Assembly: GCA_023238725.1 (NCBI GenBank) | Contig: CM041553.1 | Span: 20,682,501 to 20,746,500, forward strand | Length of the DNA: 64,000 bases | Source of the DNA: Scortum barcoo | Taxonomy: Eukaryota > Chordata > Actinopteri > Centrarchiformes > Terapontidae | Reading direction: 5' to 3' | Notes under the pieces: generated by a model | What the model was told of the DNA's origin: nothing | Seen by the model: the letters and a program-made list of their open reading frames with translations, nothing else | Databases searched by the model: none | Made by a program: the position numbers and the translations under genes | In this document: positions 1-13,200 of the stretch, piece after piece | Position numbering within the stretch: the stretch's first letter is position 1 | Layout of the letters: each line of letters starts with the position of its first letter

Positions 1-393
1 AATAAAGAAATGTGCATTTGAGTTTTCCTAGCAGAATACAAATGTATTTTCAGATGGGTTTTTATTTCCATATCCCATCAGTGACAGGCAAAGGTGCTTT
101 TAGATTGAAGTGTGGCTTTAAATATTATCATTATTTGATCCAGTGACTCACCGACCATCTTTTGTGTTATATCTGTTGTCTGTTGTAGTGGAAATATCTG
201 TAAAAGTCGCAGCAACAAGTAAATGCTCCCATAATCAGTTTACTATTTTTCTCATTATTAGTTTATCCTTTATGTGTGTAATGTTCCTGTAATATTTCTA
301 TCTTTTTCTTAATACTCCTTGTGCTTTCACTCTAATGTTTGCAGTAGTTATTAGTTTTTAAGGGTTTTTTTTCCTTTCCTTGCTAAATTGCAG
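1..393 (+). other. fbxw7 intron, 3' part
   Basis: AT-rich intronic sequence ending in a T-rich tract and AAATTGCAG acceptor. The donor and the preceding exon lie outside the window. Nothing else seen. Confidence 0.85.
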
Positions 394-535
394 CCCGACA
401 GGAATTGTCCCATGTCCAGCCACACCCACCACATTTGGCCACATCAGAACAGCCAATGGTCAGGGCCAGCAGAGACGCCGTATCACCTCAATCCAGCCAC
501 CCACGGGTCTCCAAGAATGGCTCCGAACATTTCAG
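394..535 (+). CDS. fbxw7: fbxw7 coding exon: N-terminal linker and D domain start
   Basis: The first fbxw7 exon in the window. It starts after an acceptor (AAATTGCAG) and its first base completes a split codon, so an upstream exon is required. It reads PTGIVPCPATPTTFGHIRTA, then NGQGQQRRRITSIQPPTG and LQEWLRTFQ, and ends at a GTAAG donor. The RRR-containing stretch and LQEWL segment match the common exon shared by all FBXW7 isoforms, just before the dimerisation domain. No start codon belongs here; the nearest in-frame TTG at 380 is intronic. Confidence 0.95.
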
Positions 536-3500
536 GTAAGCATGATGCAACTCTCCCTCCTCCCCTCTCCCCCTGTCCTCCCTTCCACCCTGTGGGCAGC
601 TCTGAACCCTCGAGCACAAACCTCATAAAAAAGCAGATGTTGTTCCCAATCAATGTTCACTTAGTCTCAAAGATAATTGGTGCCTTGTTGTTCTGGCCCA
701 CCACATTACCATAGGCACTGTAGCGTGGAATTGGAATTAACCGTACCTGTTCGGACTAAAAAGCAGAGTTATAACATCACAGGTCTCTACTGTAGACTTA
801 TGGTCTCTATTAAAAGTTGAACAGATGTTGTCTTCTGTGATCCTCTTAAATAAGAAAGTCACTGCAGTATAATCTCAACCTATTATTACCTTGTCATGCA
901 TTTTTAATGACATTATCTGTGGATAGTAATGCAGACTTTCGGTCTCTTAAGAAGTTATTTTGTCTCCATTAGCAAACTTGGAATAGACGACGTTGACTAA
1001 TTTGATCTTGTTTTCAACCACTTCAGTGATTACTGTCAGTGTCTGTAGAGTCCATAGGCTGATAGAGATGTATTCGATACTGTGTTTATCTCTCCATATT
1101 TCACATAAACTTGACTATATTATCATTTACAGATGCTACCTAATAGAGACATTTGTCCCTTGTTAGGCTTCAGCTCTAATGATTCCAGACCACATTGAAA
1201 TAAGATGTCATTTAAACATATTAGCCTTGACGGAGACCCTCTGATTTCGTATATAATAGGTTGCCACGGATTTCATTACCTAAGAGAGCTTAAACTCATT
1301 ATCTGCGAATAGCTGGGCGAACCTGTGACACCTCAGTGTTTGTTTTACGTATATTAGTCTGCAGGGCTGACCTGCTCCTGTCTGCTGTCTTTAAATCTGG
1401 CTACAGGCAGCTAAAACTCAGACTTGCATTCTGTACATTCCCCAGTCCAGTCCCAGCCTGCAGCTCATATTAACACAGGAGACACAACTACAGAACAGCA
1501 TACTGTAACTAGAAAGAGTTATTTTGTTTTTTTAATAAGAACATCCAAACTTTTGGTGTTAATTGGAGATTCTTCACTTAAAAAGACAAACACAGAGACA
1601 CACAAGGTCAAGCCAAAGTTACATTAAATGGAAATTTGGGTTTGTTTGTTTTTTTTTTTTTTTTTGCACCTTGTCAAAAGCTAGATGAGAAGATTGATGC
1701 AACTTATTTCTCCTCATTAAATATAAGTCTACAGCCTGGAAACAACTACTGTGGCTGTGTCCACCAGTAAGATAATCCACCTACCAGCACCTCTAAAGCT
1801 CACTAATAACACCATCTAGTTTGTTTAATCCTCACAAAATCCTTATTATAGAAACACTATGGTATCTGGGACTATGTTGTTTCCCAAAATACCAAACTAC
1901 TCCTTTATACAACCAGCATACAGGCACATCTGGCTTGATACCATACATTGTTAAAATTTAAAAGGAAATTTAAATAACGCATATTTTCTTACTGAGTTTT
2001 ATCGAAACAACAAGACCCAGGCAATTATTATGACTGGCACAAAGGATGAAATAATTGCCTCCTCAGTGTCTTTGTAGCTGGGTAATCTGTGTTTTGCCTT
2101 AAGCCTTTTTGAAGGCTTAAGAATTCAGTCTTTATGAAATTAAGTAGGAGTTTTTCAGCAGATACTTCAACATTTCCCTGAATGTCTGAACTGAAGCGTT
2201 TTATCAGCAGCCCGTCACAGTGATGAGCTGATCAAAGGAGTCACCCTGCATGTTTGAGTATCGGCACTGTGATCCCATGTGTTAACTCCTGTTTTGTGTC
2301 ACAGTCATTCTCAGAGCATTATTTTTTTGTAATTTGAGAAATCAGGAACTGAAGCAGAAGTTGGCCTGACATGGGGAAATACCAAACATTATAAACTGCA
2401 ATTAGTCACTAGAGTTTATCCTGGAAGATCTTGGAATACGTTGAGCTATTCAGAAGTTTGATTTGATCTTTACAGCTCCATAAGGCACAATGACAACTCT
2501 AAAACTTTTAAGGAACTTTTTTAATATTCCCCATTTAACAGTCAGAACTCTTTTAACCTGTACCAAATGAGAGAGGAAAAATCTTCAAGACACATAACAA
2601 ACCTGGGGCTAGTTACAAGCAGTTTAAAATTCTCATCTCATGTTGGGAATTCTTAACCTTAAGCTGTTTTAAGCTTTTAAACAAAAGCTACTAATAATCT
2701 TTGGCAGAAAATTGATGTGGCACATGCATAGCTGTCCCTCTCAATGGTAGGGAGGAGGTCTCTGAACCCCCCTGATTACCTCCACAACCAGCACCTCTGG
2801 CTGAAGCTTTTAGCTGCCAAATTACAGGTGATTTTCGTGTGCCATAGTTTTTCCATTCTGCCTCGTAGCCTGTAATCATTGTTAGATTTCAGTCCTCCAC
2901 AGAGGAAAACAACTGCGGCTATTTGTTCCAACATACAGTACTGTGCAATTCAGCAGCGCATCGCTAAACAACTGAATGTTGAAGCAGAAGAAATAACCCC
3001 ACAGAGTTAGTACATTGTTAATGGAGTCCTGGTTCCTTATTTTCCACTAATGTGTTGGCTGCTAGAAATAGGCAGGTGCCTCAAGCAACTCTGTGCTGCG
3101 GTGGAGGTCACGTAGGGAACATTAATGTGTTACAGACACACTGCACAAGGCGATGCGATTCCATGGTGCTCCAATCAGGGTAAAATAGGAGCTTACACAA
3201 GCACATCAAGGCATCTAGTTTGACAACGATAGATTGTTGTAATCAGCCCATGCTGCAGCTCTGCTCTGTGATTCAGCTAACACACGTTTACAGCTGTGTT
3301 GGGTGTGGCGACCCAGATGTGGAGGTGTGATGAATATTCCAATGGCAGTGTTCAACTAGTGTATTGCCAGCTCCAATACCGAATGTCTTTTTATTTTAAG
3401 AACCCCTGGAGAGCACAGTACAGAGAGAATACAGAAATGCACTGCTGTACAAGTCAAACACTTTCTAACTTTGTACTAATACCATATGAGAAAAAAAACT

Positions 3501-6500
3501 CACTGAACAGCTGCAGCAGAAAATGTGTTACTATACACATTAAACAAAACAGCAGGGCTCCCAAACACAACTAGATACAAGGCAAGTTACAGGACTGTTG
3601 CACTGTGTTTCAAATCGTAATGGAAGGAAATACAGTGCTCTTGAAAAGTAATTGTGAAATACTAGTTTATCTCCAGCAGCAACTGTCTAAAGCCTCATGG
3701 ATATTAGCAGCTCAGTATTTCTTGCTATCACACTTTTTCTTCATTGCCAATGGCTGTAACTTCACATCAACAGCTGGTGGGGTTACATACTATCAGCATC
3801 ACAAACGCCATCCAACAAGAGTAAATATGAGGGGGCGTCTTTGCTTCAGGATTCCTGGATTTCAGCTTGAGTTATACATTGTGAGTTAGTAGTTTCAACT
3901 GGTCTTCTACCACTGCTAGTCCCTGCATGTGTCTGATGTAAAAGAGAAAATCCTAAGCACACAGTGCCACTGAACACACCTGTAGTTGTTAGAGAGCGAT
4001 TAACTTTTAATACTGTGTAGTGTAGCTTTTCTTCCTGTTGTTTTTGTGCACAGTTATGGTAAACCACTTTAAACAGGAGCGTCAGCCAAATGAAATGTAA
4101 CGTAGGACTAAAACAAGTTCTTCTGTCATGTGTTTTCCAGAGCTGGACTGGCCCAGAGAAGCTGCTGGCACTGGATGAGTTGATCGACAGCTGTGAGCCC
4201 ACACAAGTCAAGCATATGATGCAGGTGATCGAGCCGCAGTTTCAGCGAGACTTCATCTCCCTGCTGCCCAAAGAGGTGAGTTCCTGCACCCCCCCTTTTC
4301 TGTTATCATTTCACAACTTCATCTCTCGTCCTAATCTTCCTCCTGACCTGAACTCTCACGGGAACCCCCCTGTGGAAGTCGTTGTTTTTTAACGAGAATG
4401 ACGTGACAGGAGACGAGGCTTCCTCTCCAGCCCTAATCCTGTCGCGGTCTTTCTTCACATCATTTAACGGCATCCATAGTGGGTGTCTTGTTTTAGCTCT
4501 GCATCATAATTGACAATACAAACAATGCGAAGTGCCACACTGATAAGATCACATAAAAGATTCTCACAAAACAGGCTCAATCCACCGTATCTGCTGTAGC
4601 TGATCAAATACTTAACACCTTGTCTCTGGCAGGTGTTGAGATGAAAGCAGTGAGGCAATAGGATGCAAGATTTCAAGGTGTCAGCACCACTTGCTCCAAA
4701 GCCAAATACACAAACGGCATCATGTGCGTTCTCACCAGGGCCCGAGCCCTCTCTTTTCATTTTGTTTTCTGTTTCTCTCTCTCTTTTTTTTTTCTCTTGT
4801 TCCCTCTGACTTCTTTTGATAATCCCATCCGTCTTCTCTGCCAGAGTGGCTGGATTTATATTGGGTTGGGATGTCAAGTAATTTTAACAGGAAAATCCCT
4901 GTGGCCGCACTATAGATACAGTTGAAATTGAAACTATGAAGAGAATCTGCAGGAGGCAGTGTGTCGGGCTTAAAAAGCAATCACAGACTCAAGGTCCATT
5001 CATAAAACTTTTAAAATATCTTCAAGCCCGGTAATGACTACTGGCTTAGACGGGCTTTCAGGTGATTAAGGTATGTCAAGGTTTGTGGGTCTTGTCTGGG
5101 GCAAGTGACTTGAAATAACCCTAAAACTAAACTGTAAAACTAAAAACCAGAATAAGGAATAACCTTCATAAGTCCTCTTTTTAAAAAGAAGTTTTGAAAA
5201 GGAAACATCTCCCAGTTTCTGGGGAGTGAAACACTTTTTCATGAAGGTACAAGGATGTTCACAAAGATAGACTTTGAGTATGGCTTAATCTGACGACTAA
5301 TTAGATTTTCAACTGTTTTGATTTTTGTTTATTGATTGATACTGATACTGGAGTTAATTTTACAATCTTTTTATGTAAGGTTGTAAAGTTAACTCCAGGT
5401 TGTGAGAAATTATAACTGTCATTTTTCATTATTTTATTGAGAAATGCAATGGGTTAATCAACTAAAAAAATAACTGTTGCATTACACTCAAACTAAGAGC
5501 AAAATGAAGACTAGTCTAACGCTAACAAAATCTAGAATATCTTCATGAAACTGGCCCTTGGTTATTGGAGTGGTCCAAAATGTGTCATTTGACTCCATCT
5601 TGATGTTTATGACGCTGCTCCTGAATTAGTCACACAGTGTGCTGTGTGTCGTTATCATCTCGGATTATTGTAATATAATAAAAGAACAACATTTGCACAA
5701 CGGGTTACACCTCATCCTGCAAAATGAACCTATAATCCTCACTCTTTTTTATGACGATACAGAGCGATCACTTGACCCAGCAGTTAATCCACCGCATTGT
5801 TTCATAGTTGCGACAGACATTGTATGTTGAGAGCTTTGTCCAAATATATTCCTGTTTGAATATAGTGTTTTTTATCCCTGTCGCTCAGGGGTCCAGATTT
5901 ATGCTCATTATACCAGGTTTTGTGTCTTAATATGCCGGCTTTGGCTTAACAAACAGTAGCCCTGGCATTATTACCTGCTGTGTGAAGCTCCTTTTGTATA
6001 TTTTTCTGTCAGCCTTCAATAGAACTGTTGATTCAATTCTATGGTCATAGTATTTTCTACACTTGTCAGTAAGATTCATGCTGTTAATATTGTTCACATA
6101 CTTTGTTCGGTGAGTGGGTTTTCTCAGCAGTTCCTTTTTGTTATTGTGATTTAGTTGCTTCAAGCTTAAAGTCCCCTTCCACAAGTTGTTTGTACTGTTG
6201 TATACACCCGCTGCAGTGAATAATGGGTCATTTTTGTGTCTCCGTTTTCCATTTACACCTCTCACATTCCTCGACCTTGTCTTTCAACAGCTGGCTTTGT
6301 ATGTGCTGTCATTCCTGGAACCGAAGGACCTCCTCCAAGCAGCCCAGACGTGTCGCTACTGGCGCATCCTGGCAGAAGACAACCTGCTGTGGAGGGAGAA
6401 GTGCAGGGAAGAAGGTGAGTCTCTCTCTGCAACAGATGCACAGAGACAGACAACATGCAGTCTCAGCGGGAGGAGTCTAAAGCTACCGCTGTGGTCAATG

Positions 6501-7180
6501 CTGTGCTCAAAGATATGGTTGTACCGGTTTTAAAAATAAACTTTTAAAGGAAAAACATGAGCCTGTTAGTCCAATCTGCTTCTGTCTCTCTCCTTACAGG
6601 CATCGATGAGCCTCTGCTCCTCAAGAAGAGGAAAATCGTCAAGCCTGGCTTCACTCACAGCCCCTGGAAGAGTGCCTACATCAGGCAGCACAGAATAGAC
6701 ACTAACTGGAGGAGAGGGGACCTCAAATCACCCAAGGTAGCTTTTTTTTCTTCAGACTTCTTAAACTCTCCACGGGTTAGCAGATGTTATAGATCTGATA
6801 TGAAATGGCTTTGGGTCACAGAAAGACAGTTCAATAAGGTGTGAGGTGTGGAGTTGATGGAAAGTTAGTGATAGGTCAGGTCTGTGCGCTGCAGTGTTCG
6901 GTTGAATGATAATTGAGCACAGGATGGTTTCACTCTCCTTCAATAGAAAGAATACATTTGTCCTTCACCTGTTCAAAAGTTTCCCATAAAGCATGACCAG
7001 CATGCTAGAGCTGATCCTTAATGGGGCCTTATATGCTTTTGAAACAGCCGCAGGTCATTTTAGGCCGCCCCTGATGTAAATTTGGTTACTGTGCTCTTCA
7101 TACTCCTTTGCATATGTAGTGCACTCTGTCGTTTGCTGAGCTAGCAGTCCTGTGACCCAATATTAGCCAGCAGAGACTAT

Positions 7181-7228
<48 letters not shown>

Positions 7229-10200
7229 AGCCCTGCTTAAAGAGCTGTGTACACCTGCAGCGCTTGATGACATTTTGCCTTTATCTCCTCTTTGATGTAT
7301 AAAGCAGCAGAGACGTGTCATTGTCAGCCCCAGTTCTTGCCAATTGCTTTGTCATACCACATCCGCTCATCCTCCTTGTCCTTCTCGTCCTTCGCATCTT
7401 TTCTTTGTCCCATCTATGTAAAGGTGCTGAAAGGTCATGACGACCACGTGATCACCTGCCTCCAGTTCTGTGGCAACCGCATAGTCAGCGGCTCTGATGA
7501 CAACACGCTGAAAGTCTGGTCGGCCATCACAGGGAAGGTATGTATCGACTGCTTTTCTGTGTCCTGTTTTCTCTCTTTGGCTTCCTTTTCCTCTACACTG
7601 TTGACGTTAATGGGCTGTAGGCATGCAGCTCTAACTTAAATAAACCTCATAAATTTTTCAGACTTGTTGATTGGGGAGTGGACAGACATCTAAATTTAAT
7701 GGTTATAAGACTTCCTGTCATCTTATGTTACATGCTGCATATTTAGCCATACATAAAAAGGTAACTTCTTTCCTATCTGACACCTAATTCTAGCTGCTCA
7801 GCTCCCTCTAACCTTATTCTTAGTAATTAGTACCATTTTCTATCACATAAAAACATCCTGGCAACACTCCATTCTACTCCGTCCTCTTACATCTAGCCAT
7901 TTTGCAGACTTGTTACACAGCACGTCCACACTCCGTGTTAGTATTCATTGCTGAAGCCGGTGCAGTCACACAGGCCTTGTGTTGCAGCTTTACGTTGTGT
8001 GTTAAAAGGAAAGGCAGCAGCTGTACTGTGGCGTTAGAGAGAAGTTCAGAGATTGTTGTAAATCGCGACGCTTTCATGCCTCGGTGTTGGACTCCATTTC
8101 CAAAGGGTTTCTTTACCCCAAATCCTCTGAACTGCTATTGCACATTACTCTTTTCCATGCTTCTCTTGTCACTTTTACTCAGCAAATGACTGAGATACGG
8201 TCGGGCCATGAACTTGCTGCTTATTTTCACAAAAATAACACATTTAAAGAAAAGCCCTTAGAGAAACTGATATTCTGCATGATCACACTGCAGTAGGTTT
8301 CTCTTTCTGTTGCACACAATAGACCAGAGAGCTTGCCTTTCATTGCTACAAAGGCTTTGTATAACAGATAGTAAATTTGACATTCAGCCAACGATTGATT
8401 ACATGCATATCAGTCACAGCATTTGCTGATCTGAACAGATCTAGCCAAGGTTATCGAATAGGCGCAGAGCACGATTTTGACTCTCCTTCACCCAAAGACT
8501 AATATCTGGATGACAGGTTGATGACAGCTGCAGAGGCTCCACGTTGGTGGTGGAAGTCAGTGATGAGTCACATCACCAGCAGGCTCAAGTGAAAACCACC
8601 CTGCATTCAGACATTTATGTCACAGACACACACACACTATATTGTCGGCAGCTTCCATGTTAATCCGACTCAAAAATTGTTTGTTTACATTAGCCATGAA
8701 GAGGAGATGAGCCTAAATCCGTTTCTGTTTGGGTGCTGTATTCAGAGCACATCCCCTCTGTGGATTTCATCTCTTTGCTTCCTTAGCTCTCAGCACCAGA
8801 GAGACAATCCCTCACTCGAGAGGAATGGCCAATTAAGCCTAGTCGACCATTTCGGGTGAAGTGGCTGTCGATGCCAGTAAAACTGTAAAGTAAAAGTACA
8901 ATGGGATTACCAGCACCTGCATTTGTTTTTCCTCTCCACTGTCAGCCTTCTTTATAGTCTTTGCCAGCGTATTTGAGGACTTGATTGCTAAGTTTTCCTT
9001 GCTGTCAGTTTGTCCCCATGAGATGCAGGACTGCAAAGTGGCTATCAGTGGTCTCGGGGTGTTACACAGTTTGCAATGGCCCTTGGATGAATACCTCTCG
9101 TGGCTCCCAATCCACATGCCAGTATCCATTCTTCTGTCCTTCATATTGCACATAGCCAGGACGTTAGGAAAAGATCCATAACCTTCCTTTTTAAAAGTGA
9201 TTTGTTTGACCTTGATGGTCTGTTTTTCACATAAATCCTTCCAAGAAAGGACAGGGTACCCTTCCAAAGCTCAGCTGCTAACACCAGAACTTAAGGCTGA
9301 CTCAAAATTGAACCAATAAGCGATCACAGCACGATGATCAACAGAGATGATGAAGTCTGAGGTCAAGTCTTTAAACGTTCTCCCCTATGAGGCCCAATGT
9401 CATTAGACTTAAGACGTGGTGTTCTTTTCTTTACTCCATCGCCGATTTGTGGTTTTTCATTCGTCAGAAAAAGAAGTCCTTGCACATCAGTACTGAGTTT
9501 AGTGGACGATTATAGATTACAAGGGTAAATTGGCTCATACTCTCAGAGATCAGCAGCTACATCTGTCCTTTTCTTCAGAGGAGAGATTTGAAATGCAGCT
9601 CCGGCGGCTCGCACTGTAGGTAGGGGATTTAAATTGATAGGACAGAAAAAAAGAAATTGGTCACAGCAGACGAGTTGTGCCATGGGTAGAGCAGCATTAA
9701 CGCCTCTCCTCGGCCAACCTGTGCCACTTTTACTCAGAAACCTTGTGATCAATTTAGAGCGATCAAAAAGATTCCCCTGTGATGGGACAATGTGGGGGTG
9801 AGTCAAGTGGTGTTGTATCACACTGCAGCCTCAAAATGTTCTCACGATTTCTCTACCCACAGTATCCCCAACCCACCCCTTAATAGTGCATCAGTTATGA
9901 TGCTGACAAGATTGTAGCAGATGTTTATATCAATAGTTTAATTCATCTGTCTCATATCCTTTTTTTCTGTTTGAGATTTGTTTGTGAATCATCTATTTTT
10001 CAAACTGCCTGGGCATTTTCAGCACAGAATGCAGAGTGTCCCATCACATTAACAGGGTTATTTGCATGTACATGGCTTAAGATATAAAACGTGCCTCAAA
10101 TGCCCGTCAGACACGGTTACTCCAGTGTGGTCGTGCCAAAGGTCCAACAGACACAGTGGCTGATTTGCTTATGTTTCGTCTTTGCTGTCAGTGATGTCTT

Positions 10201-13200
10201 ACCCTGGATTTATCTCATTTTATGAAACGGTGAATTGAACTCTTGCTGTGAGGCAATCAGGGACTTTTTATGTGAGCCCATTATGTGTAAATGCTTCCAC
10301 ACCTCTGAAAGAACTGGGCCGTTGCTTAGCGATCAGGTGAGACAATGAAGATTTGATTGTGGTGAAAATATTGCATCAGGGATTGGATGCAAGGGTTTGA
10401 AATTAAAGTGACAAAGGATTTATCGGTCGAAGCTTTCACATGCAGCTTAGGGTTGTGGTCTGGAGGACTTTGAAAGAGGCTGTTTTCCTGTTGAAGGAGC
10501 GGCTGCTCGGGCTCAAAGCCTCTGTCTTTACCTGACGGACCTTTTGTCTTTGCATGTCCTCTAGCTCCTGTGAAAGGCATCAATCTTCCACTCACACAAA
10601 CAGCTGCACACCTCTCATTGCTTCAGAGGTGGCTGCCTGGTGCCTAACAGAGCTGCACATGTCCTCGGTGGTGCCTGTCAGGAGCAGTCTCAGCTGTCAG
10701 GCAGATCTAAGATGGCAGACCTGTGTGGACTGCTGTCGTATCCAGGGAGAGGTGTCCGCTGCCAGATGCTTTAGCTGCATGGATACCCACTTTAACATCT
10801 CTTCTTTCTTCCTTTTTTTTTTTTTTAACAACAGAGATTTGAGATTGCTTTTGGAGCAGTGAGCTTGATAGGAATACTGTTAAGATGATTAGAGATGGGG
10901 AAATTACTACTTTAATTGTTAAATCAAATGAATTAACTCCATCTAGCATTTTTTGATGGCTGCATGTGAATGCATAACAGAGGCTGCGATTTTGTGCAAA
11001 CATGCTCCTCCTCCTCCTCACACAGCTGTCAGAATAATGAAAAATGATGAAGACTAAGGGTATTCCGTCTTATTCCTTCGACGGTTTTTCTGTTGGACAA
11101 GCTTAGAGCAAGGTCAGCTTTTGCAGTTGCAGGGGAAATCATGCCAAGAGAAGCACTCGGTGGCTCAGTTGGCTGAAGTGTCCCAACAGAAAATGATGGA
11201 GGAGGCAGCAGCATATTTTTTCCTCCTCTAAGTTCATTAGTTTATCTACCAGGATGCCCTGGAATACATTATTGCACATAACAATGGCCACTGAACAGAG
11301 CAAGCAAAACAGAAATTGTCTTTTATAATTGTCAAATATTTTGGTTAATATTTTGAAGATTTGTGGTTTAACTATTAGTTAGAGTAGCTTTTGGGGTATT
11401 TCACCATTTACATGGCAAACATCATCATTGTTGCCATGTTAGTTATTACAAGTTTGTTTTAGCCAAAAGGTTGATAGTCATCTTCTCAGTGATATAATGT
11501 CTGCTGGAAACACTTCCTTGAACCTAAGTGAATACCACATGAAATTATTCACTACATTATACATGTCAATATAGTGATGACATTCACTTTGCCATGAAAT
11601 ACACTGAATGTCATTTAGTAAATTCCTCTTTGATTTAAAGTCTTCTATACTCATGTTATATAAGTCTGGACAGACATGGATGTAAACTGCAATAACTGTG
11701 TGGTTGTAATTCTAGTTTAAAACTTAATCTGAATGTAGAAACTGTTTGAACAGATCTACCCTTGAGCTTTGTTAAATAAGCTCTTACCAGCCAAGCGGAA
11801 ACAGGTATTTTGCACGGCCACGGTAAAAGTAGTCGTATTATCGAGGGACATATAAAATCTTTCACTTTCAAACAAACATCAATCAAAAATTTAAATTAAA
11901 CGTACGCGGAGAGAGAAAACAACAGTATATAATCTTTTTTTGTGTGTGATTTTAGAGTCCTGTGCCTGCTGCACTGGGTACTCTTACAGGGTTTAAATGA
12001 ATAGAAAATAAAATGCAAATCTCAAGCATTGTATGAAAACCCTCGTGTTCAAAAAAGGTCCTTCAGAGGTTCATTAAAAGAATGCAAAGCTTCTTTCACT
12101 CTCAGGGATGGCCTCATTTTGTTTGTTTGTTTCACTGACAGATAAAGACGCCTAAGCCGTTCATTTCAGGTATTCTCTCTTCCCACGCAGTGTTTGAGTG
12201 GGCTGTAATCACACACTGTGATTCTTGTTCTTGGAACCTCAACAACTGGCTTCGATTCACAAGAAAAATTTTGCATCCTTGAGAGTACGATTACAATAAA
12301 CTGCAGGCCTGTAGTTAAGAAGAAGAGCAAATATTTATCGCAAATGTGGAGTGTGGGAACATTGTAAATAATCCTCCATAAAGTACCCATCAGCCATGTT
12401 TCTGCCATATTTTAAATGTACAATAAACCAATTTAGTCAAATGTTTTTTCCAGCTGCAGTATTATCTTTTTCACTGCTACATAATGCTAAGAGAAAGAAC
12501 CATGGTGATAAAACAAGAGCCTTATAATACTGTAGTAAGGTTTATTGTAAGGTCTTGCCACATTGGCCCACAGTTAATGAAGTGATTCTCTTTATCACAG
12601 CACAAAGAGGGGCAAGGCAGGCTGCAGCATCATCTTCCTCTTTCATTCGCTGCAATTAAACCTCTTGCCGCGCAGCCATTCACTGCTTGGCGGCTTATCA
12701 GCTACAGTCAGAGGGTCACATGTTGTACACTTCAGCAACACGCTCCACTCTGAACCTGACATAACCGCAGTGCTCACCACCGACCTCTCCCACAGTTCGC
12801 TCCTCTCCTCTCCCCAAAGAATTTTAATTTAATGCATTTAGGATAATTAACTCGAGGGACAAATGAGACAAACTGTGGAGACGCAAATTCAATTGATCAG
12901 AAAGATTTCCATAACCGCTGTAATCAATAGCTAATCTAGCATCCCTAATGAGGATGAATGAGCGCATTTCTTTATTGAGGACAGTTGTCAACCCACTCTG
13001 CAAAGAGGACGAATCGCCCGCTTTTCCAATAGATAAGTAGAAGCAATTATAAAAGCTCTGGGAGAGATTTTGTCCCAGTCCAGCAGCAGCATGTATGGAA
13101 TGACTGAACTCCTCCTTCCCGTAAAAGGTCACAGGAAATTCATTTTACTCATCTTTTTTCCTTTAAGGCAATAGGAGGTGAAAGGGGGGAGTTCTTCAAC

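Noticed and set aside
8839..9267. 142-codon minus-strand frame inside the large fbxw7 intron
   Set aside because: No domain, no splice signals and ordinary intronic composition; treated as chance.
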